From Anaeramoeba flamelloides (lineage: Eukaryota > Metamonada > Anaeramoebidae): 64,000 nucleotides of DNA. Below are positions 13,401 to 23,776 of this stretch, one piece after another. Made by a program: the position numbers and the translations under genes. The stretch is taken from contig JANTQA010000032.1 of the NCBI GenBank assembly GCA_027625915.1, positions 8,742,001 to 8,806,000 on the forward strand. The letters run 5' to 3'. Below the pieces are notes generated by a model. That model was not told the DNA's origin. It was given only the letters and a program-made list of their open reading frames with translations, and ran no database searches. The stretch's first letter is position 1; each line of letters begins with the position of its first letter.

Positions 13401-14682
13401 GCGAAAATGGTCATATAAAAATGGTAAAAACGCTTTTTGATATTGCTGAAATAAATTTGTTTATTAACCAAAATAAGAACACACAAATAAACTCATTTTA
13501 AAAAAGTGAGTAATAAAAGTTTTAAAAAGTTGTAATCATACTGTTTGGTTCACACTTTGAAACAATTTGGGTAGATCTTGGCAAAATATTTATTTCTTGC
13601 TTCGTTAAAATTCCTTTTATTTGGTGATAAAGAAATTATAAAAGCAATTTTAAGGAGGCTGAAAAACTAAAATTTTCAAAAGTATCCACAAAAATGTAAC
13701 CACAAACACAACAAAACTGTTTTATTACATATTATTTAAAACATATGGTTTTCACATCTGAAAATTACCTGTAAAGAAATTAATATCATTGGTGCATTGT
13801 AAATAATACCTGTGCTTGGTTTTTTTTAAGGGAATTAATTTGGTTAATTAAACTTTTTTTGAAAAGGATTCAAAAAAGCATTTAATGAAAATATTGAATA
13901 ATTTTATAATTTGTTTATTAATGAACCAATCTTGATAATAATTTTAGTATTTTCAGAGGCAATTGAACAGATCCTTTTTTACTTGGCTGGTATTTGAAGA
14001 ATAAACAGGAAATAATTTTCACTTCCTTTTTGTTTTTTTTTTTTACAAAGAAAGGTTTTCAAAGAAATTGGTTTTAATTTGTGCTCTCTCTCTTCTTTAT
14101 TTGGTTCTTTTTTTTTTTTTCAAAATATTTTGGGTGAACCAAGAATGCTAAAGGAAATCAAGATTCAGAATTGGAAAAATGATAACAAGAGGAAATTTTA
14201 TCCCATTTGAATTTCAAATCACAGCTTAAGTCATCCAAAAAAGATCCTTTTTTCAAAAAAGAAAAAGAAAAAGAAAAGAAAAAAAAAAAATCTAAAAAGA
14301 AAAGATATTACAATGGAGTTAGGCTATTATATCTTTCCTGCCCGGCTGTGTCCTATACCAACAAAAAAAAAGATCATAAAATAAAAGAGAGTAATTTTTT
14401 TTTGTTTTTAAATTACAAACTAATCCACAGACAAAATGATGCTAAAAAAAATAAAAACAATAAATAATTTGAGGAGAAACAAACCCAAATCTGGAGGTTA
14501 ATTTCTGTTTCTTCAACTTGAATGGATTCGTTAAGAAATGAAGCACCAATTGTTGGACTCATGGTTTCATGAAAACGGTTTGCTGTAAAACGAAGGACTA
14601 TAGAAGTTTTTCCTACGCCAGATTCCCCAAGTAGAACAATTTTAAAACGAAGAGAAGGAGTGCTATTAAGAGTCTCGTTCAT
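10475..14682 (-). CDS. Rab5-like small GTPase (three exons)
   Basis: Exons at 14682-14485, 14352-14312 and 10844-10475 join in phase to 202 codons. Exon 1 carries the P-loop GESGVGKTS and switch I with effector Thr (SPTIGASFL). Exon 2, only 41 bases, supplies switch II DTAGQERYNSLTPL. Exon 3 starts YYRGSHGALIVYDIS and holds the base-binding NKFD and SAK motifs, a Lys/Glu-rich variable tail and a C-terminal NCC. CC is a geranylgeranylation signal for membrane anchoring. YNSLTP-YYRG is typical of the Rab5/21/22 endosomal group, so a role in early endosome traffic is likely. Introns: 132 bases (GTTTGT...TATAG) and 3467 bases (GTAATA...TTAG). The second intron holds transposon DNA. The start is the ATG before NETLNS, with two further repeat copies just upstream. 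Confidence 0.88.
12163..13422. mobile_element. Possible ~1.26-kb TIR element inside Rab intron 2
   Basis: TTTCGCGAGAAGGTG at about 12175 reappears inverted (CACCTTCTCGCGAAA) at about 13393; the similarity continues weakly outward (TTGGCCAA against TGGTCAT). CGCG is rare in this DNA, so chance is unlikely. The space between is non-coding and contains a smaller repeat (12699-13151). Exact ends and target duplication were not resolved. Confidence 0.55.
12699..13151. mobile_element. ~450-bp repeat family D, copy 1
   Basis: Begins CACGACAAAAATAGC and ends with the inverted form GTGCTATTCTTGTCGTG, a TIR of about 17 bases. The interior matches the copies at 14743-15190 and 15198-15642 over most of its length, including GACTGTCAGTCTGAAAG near the right end. 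No coding capacity. It lies in intron 2 of the Rab gene, within the larger CGCGAGAAGG-ended element. Confidence 0.75.
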
Positions 14683-14742
14683 TTGAAAATAAAAATTTAT
14701 TAAATTAAAAAGTAACAAAAAATGAAATTTTTATTTTGATTT

Positions 14743-15190
14743 CACAACAAGAATAGCACAAAAATTGTAATCAGTTTTTATCCTTAGCAACACTTTGCTT
14801 TTTTGAAATTGTTTCAAATTTTGAAAGGAATTTAAAGATCAAAATTCAATAACTTTCAATTTAAAAGTTTTTACAATTCAAACTTTTAATAACATGTAAT
14901 TTAAACAACTTTCCAATTTTTGGTTTTCATAAAAAGAGTTTTAGTTTATTGAAAGTTTACTACATTTTTTTCTTTTAGATAACTTTCATAAATTTCAATT
15001 AAATTCAAAATGTTATCTTTTGTTAATTATTATTTTTATCCCTTTTTTTGGTTTACAGAAGTTTGTATCAAGTATTTGAAATTTGAAACAATATGAAAGA
15101 ATATCAGAGACTGAAATCTTGCAGACTGTCAGTCTGAAAGTTCGAAAAAGTCTTGAAAGTATTTGTATGGATTGTGCTATTTTTGTTGTG
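14743..15190. mobile_element. ~450-bp repeat family D, copy 2
   Basis: CACAACAAGAATAGCAC at the left, GTGCTATTTTTGTTGTG at the right. Same orientation as copy 1. It begins about 60 bases upstream of the Rab start codon, so it occupies the position where the promoter or 5' leader would be expected. Confidence 0.75.
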
Positions 15191-15197
15191 TTCAAAA

Positions 15198-15642
15198 CAA
15201 TATTAAAACAACAACTTCTTTCAAACTTCTTGGAATTGAAAACCCTTTTACTTTCTGAAATTATTTCGAATTTTTAAATGTAATTAGAAGATCCAAATTT
15301 AAATAACACTTATTTTAAAAGTTTTAATAATTAAAACTTTGAAAAACTTGCAATTTAAACAACTTTTAGTTTTTTATTTTCCTAAAAAGAAAAACAGGTT
15401 TTTTGAAAGCTAAAAAATCTCTTTAATTTTAGATAACTTTTCAAAATTTCGATTTGATGCAAAATATTATCTTTTGTTAATTTTTTTTTACCCTTTTTTG
15501 AGTTTTTAAAAGATTTTATCAAGTTTTTGAAATTTGAGAGAATCTGAAAGCATATTGGAAAATGAAATCTTTCAGTCAGTGAGGTTGATAGTTCGAAAAA
15601 AGTCTTGAAAGTGTATATTAGAATTGTTCTATTTTTGTTGTG
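15198..15642. mobile_element. ~450-bp repeat family D, copy 3 (more decayed)
   Basis: Head-to-tail behind copy 2. The same block order is present (AGATCCAAATT, TTATCTTTTGTTAATT, TTTTATCAAG, AAAGTCTTGAAAG, CTATTTTTGTTGTG) with more differences. It ends 36 bases before the TTAA element. Confidence 0.65.
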
Positions 15643-15677
15643 ATCACAACGAAAATCTCTCCTTTATTTCATAGTTT

Positions 15678-17059
15678 TTAAGGGAGTAGCTACACCATAA
15701 GACATGATAAAAATTTGAGAGAGATGAGATAAGAACATTTTATTTTAGTGTCGTGTGATCGTAGATTCTCTAAAAATTTTTTTAAAAAAATTATTTGATA
15801 TTTTTTTTTAGTAATGTTCCACAATAAAAAAAAAGAGATTATATTGATAAAATAGTTTTTTTTTTTTTTTTTATTATTTTTTTATTAAAATAAACTTAAT
15901 TCCAAAATTTTGGACATAGTTTAAACATTTGGAAAAATAACAATAACATGATTTATCTCCAATTGGAAATTAATTATAATTCAACAAACTATTTCATTTT
16001 TTGTGTTTTTTGTATTTGTTTTCATTTTCTTTTTTTCAGTTATTTAATCTCTTTGGTTAGATCTGAAATTTTTTATAGATGGGAGATAGATGGTTACAGT
16101 TGAGTTTCTTAAATTGAAAAATTCACATACAACCGGTGCATGGTATCTTATCATTTGATCGATCAACCATTTTTGGTATAATTTTAACAAATCTATCAAT
16201 ATATTTTTTGTTCAAACACTTCATTTCAGCTCGTTTCCTTATTTTGGACACACTAGTTTTGATTTTTTATTTTATATCGTTTTCTTATATTTGGATGAAA
16301 ACGATTACTTTAAAAACAATTAATACTATGTTACTTAAATATGTTTTTATATTAAGTTTGGAAAAATCTAATAAATTGAGTTTTTATTTTCCTATTTTTG
16401 ATTTTCTGATGTGTCCAAATTTTTGGAATGCAGTTTAGTTTTTTTTTTTGGGAGAAGATAATTTCAGATTCTTTGAATAAAACTATTTTTAAGTTTTGGT
16501 TTAAAATTTGAAAAAATATAATCATATCCACTTCTCCAATTTCACTAAATCCAACTATTTAAAATCCTAACAAGTAATGTTTTGAGATAATTATTATATT
16601 TTTTGGGAATCCTTCTAGTTATTCAAGTCCCATTTATGTTTCCTTTTATGATTCTCTCAATTGTAATATTGTTGTTCTTTTTTAAAAAAATCCATTAATC
16701 CCAAATGCCACTAATAAAAAAATATTTCTAATTGCTTTATCTTGTCAGGATTAAAAAAATCTCAAAAATAATGTTAAAATAAAAAATGAAAAAATTAAAT
16801 GCCACAATAGAATATTGAGAGAAGGATAAAAGATAAGTTATTCAACATTCAAAACACTATTTTAAGCAATTCAACTCAACATTCTATTGTGGCAATTTCT
16901 TTGAGACATTGAAAAAAAAATTTAAAAAATCTAATGAATGAAGTACTTTAAATAATAAAAATCAATGATTTACAACCAGAGTAAAAAAAGTTATTTTCTG
17001 ATCCTTTTCAAAATTGCAAAAAAGTGAAAAATTTTTCTTTACCGTGGCTACTCCCTTAA
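15678..17059. mobile_element. 1.38-kb TTAA-flanked non-autonomous DNA transposon, copy 1
   Basis: Left end TTAAGGGAGTAGCTAC, right end GTGGCTACTCCCTTAA: a TTAA target duplication with TIR GGGAGTAGCYAC. A second copy with the same ends, 1375 bp, lies at 50952-52326 in the same orientation and aligns throughout. TTAA duplication is the hallmark of piggyBac-type elements, although the first TIR bases here are GGG rather than the usual CCC, so the superfamily call is tentative. No transposase frame survives; one plus-strand 100-codon frame (16136-16438) is rich in Phe/Ile and is not shared intact with copy 2. Confidence 0.85.
16801..16893. repeat. Subterminal palindrome inside the TTAA element
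   Basis: GCCACAATAGAATATTGAG at 16801 and CTCAACATTCTATTGTGGC at 16875 are inverted complements around a ~55-base loop. It is kept in the second element copy (about 52067-52160), so it is part of the element rather than a later insertion. Confidence 0.8.
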
Positions 17060-17066
17060 GGTTGCC

Positions 17067-17613
17067 AATCAAGGAAATTTGAAAAAAGATAATCCTCTAT
17101 TAGACATGAAAACTGTTATTTCGGTTCTTAGATGATTGACCCAAGGTTTGGTATGGGTTTTAATAGTAGTACAAAAAAACAATATTTTTGTCATTTTTCT
17201 ATTTTTCCTAAAATCTGAATTAATGATGTAAGGTTAATAGGTTGATTGAATAGAAAGTTATTTCATAAAAAAAAGCATTTTACGAGTTTTGGGTTATAAA
17301 TTGTTTTTATGTTTTGGTTTTATTTAGTACTTGTAAAAAATAGATATTTTTTTTTTTATTTTTAATTTGGTAAAAAGGGAAATAAATCTAATAATTGGAA
17401 ACCTAAAAATAAAATTTCATTTTTAATTACATACTTGTCTATGAGCCTTACATCCACACATTCATATTTTAGGAAAAAAGAGAAATTACAAAAAAATTGT
17501 CTTTTTGTACAACAATTAAAACCCATATCAATTTGAAGATCAATCAGCTAAGAATCGAAATAACAAGTCAACAGACACAATACAAGATAACATTTCTTTA
17601 AATTTCCTTGATT
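17067..17613. mobile_element. 547-bp element with ~195-bp imperfect TIRs
   Basis: AATCAAGGAAATTT at 17067 is mirrored by AAATTTCCTTGATT ending at 17613. Complementarity continues through blocks such as TTATTTCGGTTCTTAG / CTAAGAATCGAAATAA and ATGATGTAAGG / CCTTACATCC, so each arm is nearly 200 bases with a ~150-base spacer. It abuts the TTAA element (8 bases apart). A decayed arm relative lies near 1580-1760. No coding capacity; target duplication not resolved. Confidence 0.75.
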
Positions 17614-17918
17614 AGAAATCTACAACGATTTTAAAATACTATTTAAAACATTTTTTCAAAAATTTTATATTATAGTTTTCATTTTTATTTTTTTTAAATT
17701 TGAAGAAAAAACTAAAGTCTTTTTTCCAAAAAATAAAATTATCCGTTTAATTATATCCTCTTTCGAATAATGAAATTTCTTGAAATATTTTTATTCATGT
17801 AGATTATTTTTTTTTTACTGTTGTTTTTATCTGTGAAAGTGAAATGGAAAATTTTCAAAGATTATTTTAGAATTAAAAGTATTCCCAAATCTTGTTGTTA
17901 AATAAAAGTTGAGGTTTT

Positions 17919-18118
17919 TACAGTCATTTTCACTTTTAAGGAACAAACTTTCAACGAAATTTAAGGCACAAAAAAATCTCAAATTAAGGCACAAAATTTG
18001 GAATTTTTTGTTTTACAATTTATTTTTACTAGAATTTGAATATTGTGCCATAATTTGAGATTTTTTTGTGCCTTAAATTTCGTTGAAAGTTTGTTCCTTA
18101 AAAGTGAAACTGACTGTA
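17919..18118. mobile_element. 200-bp foldback MITE family B, copy 1
   Basis: TACAGTCATTTTCACTTTTA begins the element and the near-perfect inverted complement ends it (AAAAGTGAAACTGACTGTA). The arms are about 85 bases each with a ~30-base spacer, so the single strand folds into one long hairpin. The ends include the TA target duplication. The second copy is at 19128-19331. Confidence 0.9.
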
Positions 18119-18827
18119 TCTTACAATACATTAAATTTATCGAAAGAAACATATAAAACATTATCTTCTAAACTGAAAATAATATTAATATGAGTAACAA
18201 ACAATATTTATTTTTGTACAATCACTGGGTAGAAATGTTGACTATATTTATTTATTTATTTATTATTATTATTTTTTTTTTTTGAGTTATTTAAGTTTTA
18301 ATCTGATTAATATTCTAATTTGTACTTTCTCTATATTTTTTTTTCGTAAAAATTTCTACCCTAATAATGAAAACACCCTTAAAAAACCAGAAATAATCAA
18401 AATTTCTGGAGTATCAAAAAAAGATCTTTAACTTGATTTTTAATACATTTAATTTCCATATAAAAGTAAGATACGGCAAAACGGAATTAATTGAAGTTTA
18501 TCCAAAAAAAAAAACACTTTAATTATTTTTAAAGGTAAAAAAAAAGATTTTTAAATCATTAGTTATTACAAAGTATTTATAAAAAAAAAAATATATTTTT
18601 ATAATTGTGATTTTGGTTTCATTTCACATTTACATTTTTTTGATTTATTTTTCCAAAATAGCTAGCTTTTTCCAATGGAGAAAGTTTTTCAATCGGTTAA
18701 TTGACTAAGCGAAAGTTATAATTCACTTTAAGATATATATTTTCATTTTAATTGTAAAAAACTAAAAAAAAAATTGTTAAGAGAAAAAAAAAAGATATTT
18801 TTGAATATTATGTGTGCCAATATAAGT

Positions 18828-19440
18828 GAAAAAGGAAAAAAAAAAGTTCAACAAGATTTTTAATTATGTACATTACTAGAACCTAAAAAATGAAAAATAA
18901 GATTATAGTCAAGAAAAAATATTTGATTTAAGGCGAAAAGAATTACTTAAAACAAAATACAATTCTCAAATCCCACCTTTAATTTGTATTTGTTTTTATT
19001 TGATTGATCTCTCATTTAAAAATTCTTGAAAAAAATGATTTTTTTTTTGAGATCTACAAAACCACTCTAATGATGCCGCTAAAAAAAGAGTATTAAATTG
19101 TATTTGTTGAAAGGATTGAAAATAATATACATTCAGTTACACTTTTAAGACACAAAATATCAACGAAATTTAAGGTCACAAACAAAATCTCAAATTAAAG
19201 ATTATTTTTTGGAATTTTTTTTTTAACGCAAATTATTTTCCTAGGGTTTGAATTTTGTGCTTTAATTTGAGATTTATCTTGTGCCATAAATTTTGTTGAT
19301 AGTTTGTGTCTTAGAAGTGGAACTGGCTGTAATGAATTATTGTTTGAAATGAATTTATTTTTTCTTTGAATTTATTTTACATTTATTTTCAGGTTCTATT
19401 AGGGTTTCCAATTATATCTTTTGTTTAACTTTTTTCATTG
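18828..19440. mobile_element. MITE family C, copy 1, carrying a nested family B element
   Basis: The right terminal block GGTTCTATTAGGGTTTCCAA is mirrored at the left (ATTACTAGAACC) as a degraded TIR. The order of interior blocks, including GAGATCTACAAAACCACTCT and GTTGAAAGGATTGAAAAT, is the inverted complement of the copy at 44040-44452, so this copy is in the opposite orientation. Without the nested 204-bp element the length is about 410, equal to the 44-kb copy. Confidence 0.75.
19128..19331. mobile_element. Foldback MITE family B, copy 2, nested in a family C element
   Basis: TACATTCAGTTACACTTTTA at the left and AGAAGTGGAACTGGCTGTA at the right, mirrored arms as in copy 1 but more diverged. 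The flanks AATAATA and ATGAATTATT are contiguous, joined by a single TA, in the inverted complement of the 44-kb family C copy. That proves insertion at TA with TA duplication. Confidence 0.88.
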
Positions 19441-22400
19441 TTGACATTTTTTCCAAATCGATAAAGACAAAAAATTATATTAATTTTTTTTTTTCATAGG
19501 ACATTTTCATAAAAAAAATATTATTAGATGATGGTATTTTTTAAAAAAACAGCATAATAAGGCAATATTCAAGAATTTGATATTTCAATTATTTTTTAAA
19601 AAATGGAAAAAAAACTTTATAATATTATTACTAAAATGAGATATATTTTCCAGATAGATACGTTGCCACCCACCCCATTTGCTCCAACAATATATTTTTT
19701 TCATTTAAAAGATGATCATTAATGGATCTTTGTAAATTGATGGAAGATGATTCAATTTTAATTATTAAAAGGAATAAAAATTATTAAAATCAAAAATTAA
19801 ATTCAATGAATAAAATATGATCCAATTTGGACGAAAATCCAATAAAGGCAAAAAACTATTATAACAAAAGATTTAAAAAAAAAAAATAAAATAATTGGGT
19901 ATTTATTTAGATAAAATTTAAGATATAGTTTATATTTTTTTATAAAATTAAATAAACATATCTAAACTGTAAAAAACTATCTAATAACATTTTTTGAAAA
20001 ATAAATTAAAAATATGATTATTTAAATTTTTGATAATAAGTCAATTAAGAATGGATTAAAAGTTTTAATTTTGAAATACAAACTTAAATTATATCAAATG
20101 CTTGTATTAATATATGTATAACTGAATATATAAAATAAACATAAATACACCAATTATTATTTATATAACAGAATACTAAATTGAAAATATGTTACTAATC
20201 ATTTAATAAATAAATTACAATAAAATAAATATATAACAATAAAACAAAAAAGAAACATACTCAGAATTCACACTTCAAAGATATTTACATATTACTATAA
20301 TCACAATTTCTTCCATATTCTTGGTTGTAAAAAATCCAGAGAAAGAACTTATTTTAGACCATTTAAAACCATTTTTTACAATTCTTTAACTCAAAAATAA
20401 ATAAATGGCAAAAAAATAATAATTTGTTTTTTTTTTAATCTTTTGAAAATGATTTTTATACCTTTTGGTTGATTCTTTGAACTTCTATCAAATTATTTAA
20501 GTAAAATTCCTTTTTTATTAAAATGATGAGGAAATAGAGAATTAAATTATCTATATTAGTTATTTTCTTCTAGTGGATTTTTGGAAAAAAATATGAAAAA
20601 TGTTGCTATATTTTTCAGATCAACATCACTGAATATATACGATAAATTTTCCTAAAGTGACTTACAGTGGGACAAGCATGGGTTTTTGAGGAAGAAAAAA
20701 ATAGCTACATTTATCAAAAATTTTCAAGAGATAAATTTGAAAAGAAAATATAGCAACGATCATTTAGAAATGGTTAATTGAAACCATTTTGAGTAACTTA
20801 ATTTGGAATTAAAAATCTTGAAAATTCTTCTAGCCCAAAATATCAGATCAAATAATAAATAAAAAATTGATAGCCTTTTAAACCCTTTATTTTGACATGT
20901 AGAAACAACCATGTCATTTGTAAAACTTGAAAGAATTATATTTTTTTGGTTAAAAATTTTAGATAACAATCACAAACACTAAAAAAATAAAAAAAAAAGA
21001 AATGAAAATTTTTTTTTAAAATTTCTTTTTCTTTTTACAAATTTCTATCAAAAAATAACAATAGTTATTGATATTTTTTTTTTCAAAATAACAGCATACA
21101 TTTTTTTTCGAAGCGATAAACTGCCTCTCAAAACAATATATGTGATATTTTGAAAAAAAAAATCAATAACTGCTGATATTTTGAAAAAAAAAAATCAATA
21201 ACTGCTGATAAATCTAACTTTTAGAATTTTTTTATAGAATATTTTATACACTTTCGAAACATGTTAGTTTTATAATATTTCAATATGTTTGTAATTAAAT
21301 GATAAACAAATAACCAATAGCCCCCTTCCAATCAACACATAGATTAAATTGAAAAAGTTTTTATTTTTATTTTATACAATGTAATAATTTTTTTGAATAC
21401 TTTTATTTATAATCCAAATTTCAAAATTAGTGGCAGATCTTTATTATTATTAATATTTTCATTTTTTCATTCTTCTTATAAAAAAATGAAATGATTACAA
21501 TTTATTTTTATTTATTAATCTATATTGGTTATTATCTCTAAAAATTTTAATAAAATACATTATTATTCAAAAAAAAAAACAATTAAACAAATTTTTTTCT
21601 TTAGGAAAATATGACTATATTTTTGATATTAAGCTTATGTAGTTTTGATCTGTTCTTTGTGTTATTGGTATAATCCTAATTATAATATATTGATTTAACC
21701 AGTACTTTCTAGGGATTGCTAGTACACAATATAAGACATCAGATAAAACACCTAACAAAACTAATACCATTAATTGTAAATTAAAAAGATCATAATTTTC
21801 ATTCAGCTTTCCAAAAACAACAATTTTCTAAATTATATAAACCATCAAAAGTCCCCAATTCTAGAAGGTTAATTAATGATTTAAGCTTCTTATATGAATT
21901 AAAAAATCTGAAATGGTTATATGATTTATAAATAGAAATTTTAGAAAGCTAAATGAAAATTTTGTTCCACTAATTTTGAAACAAATAGTGACACAAAAAA
22001 AAAATAGACATTACAACAAAACTTTTGGTTTTTTTCAACTCAACAATAATCTAAAATAAATTATGTGTCATATTTTCATGTATTATGACTTTAAAATTTT
22101 TTTTATTTGTTACTTATTTGATTAATTATAGTATACTTCAAAAATGGCATATATTGGTAAATTGAAAATCTTGAAAAACAATTAAAAATTTGAAAAGAAA
22201 GTGAAAGATAATTCTCGAAGTTAAGTGTGTCTTTAATATAAGTTTTTTTTTACAAAACAGCAAAAAAAAATTTCGAATAATAATTAAAGGATATGAAAAC
22301 AAAAAAAATTGGAGATTTGAAAAAACAACTAGGGTTATTGAATTTACAAAATTTCTTTTTGACAAAAACTAAAACAATTTACGAAAAAATAGGTTATTAT

Positions 22401-22515
22401 GGTACTGTAAACCTTTAAACACAAAATTAGTAGAGTCAAAGAATGGGATCAATATGTTGAATTTTAGAAATGGGTCAAAATAAGACTTTTTCACTACTGT
22501 GATCAAAATAATGCA
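19441..22515. other. Intergenic, very AT-rich
   Basis: No gene seen. Contains a weak TIR pair (GTTGCTATATTTT near 20602, AAATATAGCAACG near 20745), two tandem copies of a GATATTTTGA...CAATAACTGCT unit near 21149-21209, and MITE A copy 2 (21410-21637). Sequence from 19860 to 20280 is almost pure A/T. Confidence 0.5.
21410..21637. mobile_element. MITE family A, copy 2
   Basis: TAATCCAAATTTCAAAATTA at the left; TTTTTGATATTAAGCTTA at the right. Interior blocks (TTATTAATCTATATTGG, AAATACATTATTATTC) match copies 1 and 3. Confidence 0.82.
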
Positions 22516-22752
22516 TTACCAACTACTATAATCCCTCTTTCGAAATATAATAGGTACTTTTTTTTCTTCTTGTTCCAATGCAACATCTGGTTCACTATCC
22601 AGTAGTGTACCTAATTTCAAATTAATTTTGTGGGTAAAGGTCTTGTTATTTTCTATAAATTTTATAATTGGAGAACTTTGTTGAAAATTATTGGTATTTG
22701 TCTCATTTTTTTCAGAAATTTTTTGTTTTTTTGGAGAAATAAAAAATTTTTT
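22516..22752 (-). CDS. Terminal exon of an unknown gene, repeated elsewhere in the window
   Basis: After an acceptor with the consensus TTTTTCAG (22753) the frame stays open for 78 codons: an Asn/Lys/Ser-rich stretch, then KINLKLGTLLDSEPDVALEQ, EEKKVPIIFRKRDYSSW and TAA. Two other places in the window carry the same stretch: 49735-49895 and, degraded, 63590-64000. It could therefore be the end of a small gene family, or the coding tail of a dispersed repeat. The upstream exon was not found. No domain recognised. Confidence 0.45.
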   Translation of the reverse strand, partial: KKFFISPKKQKISEKNETNTNNFQQSSPIIKFIENNKTFTHKINLKLGTLLDSEPDVALEQEEKKVPIIFRKRDYSSW

Positions 22753-23776
22753 CTGAAAAATGAACTCTATTTTTTGAGATATATTTTGCAATTTGATAAT
22801 ATATTTTTATAATTTCAATTATAAATAATAATACTTTTTGAAATCAATACCATATTTACTGAGGGTTTATTGTTGGTTTCTTTGATCAGTTAATGCATAG
22901 GTCTTCTATAACAAAAAAACATGTTTTTTATTTTGAAATACGTTTTCTCTTTTTAACACTCTTTATTTTGACAACAGTAAATCAAGTTTGATATTTCGAA
23001 AATAACAAAACTTTATCAGCTTTTATCAGGATGAGCGAAAAATATTTTAAAAAAAAAAGAAAATAATTTATTACAGGTATTGAATTCTAAATGGAAAAAA
23101 TTTTTATTTCCTTTTTCTGGATTGTTCTTTGTAAAAATAGAGCTCCCAGTGAAGTAGGTTGTAATTTGTGGCTTTCAAGAAAAAGAAATTGAAAATGAAG
23201 TAAAAATTTTCCCATTAAAAATTCAAATACCTGTATTGAATTGCTAGACTTTTTATGTCTTTAAATGTGACAATCGGTAGGTACCGTGATGAAAATTATC
23301 AATAAACTCAAACAAGAAAGTTTTGTTTTATTTAAAACATTATTCAATAGAAGGGACTTTGAAACTTGAAGATTTTTATCTTTTTTGACAAAAACAAAAG
23401 TTTGAAATTTCAGAATGTGTTTTTTATAGGAGACGATAATTGAAACCTCTTTCATCAATTATTACAGCCAACGGTTGTTTGAGGTGACTTAAAAAAGTAA
23501 CTCCAATTATGATAAGGTTTTTTATTACTTTTTAGATCAATTTAAAAATGTCTGAAAAGCATTTTAATTTTGAAGAAAATATATAAGAAGGGAATTAAAT
23601 TCAAACTTTTGGTATCCATTGTCTAACCTTTGAAACTAAATTTTGTCTCAAAAAAAGACGGTGAAAACATTTTTTTGTTACTTATTTTTTCTTCAATATT
23701 GGTTTTGCATTCTTTAAAAAAAAATCACACATCACAAATATCAAACTAGAAAATCCAAAACAAAACAAGAATAACA
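22753..23776. other. Region between the 22.5-kb exon and the BEACH gene
   Basis: Contains a small TIR element (23072-23235) and presumably the promoter of the BEACH gene. A 65-codon minus frame at 23261-23458 lacks any recognisable feature and is not called. Confidence 0.5.
23072..23235. mobile_element. Putative 164-bp MITE with short TIRs
   Basis: TACAGGTATTGAATT at the left, AATTCAAATACCTGTA at the right, so TIRs of about 15-16 bases beginning and ending with TA. The interior is not complementary. Single copy in this window. Confidence 0.6.

Noticed and set aside
15013-15277. Short open frames inside the ~450-bp repeat copies
   Set aside because: Frames are not kept between the three copies, so they are not coding.
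20595-20765. Weak inverted pair GTTGCTATATTTT / AAATATAGCAAC
   Set aside because: Only about 13 matching bases, no target duplication and no second copy; not enough to call an element.
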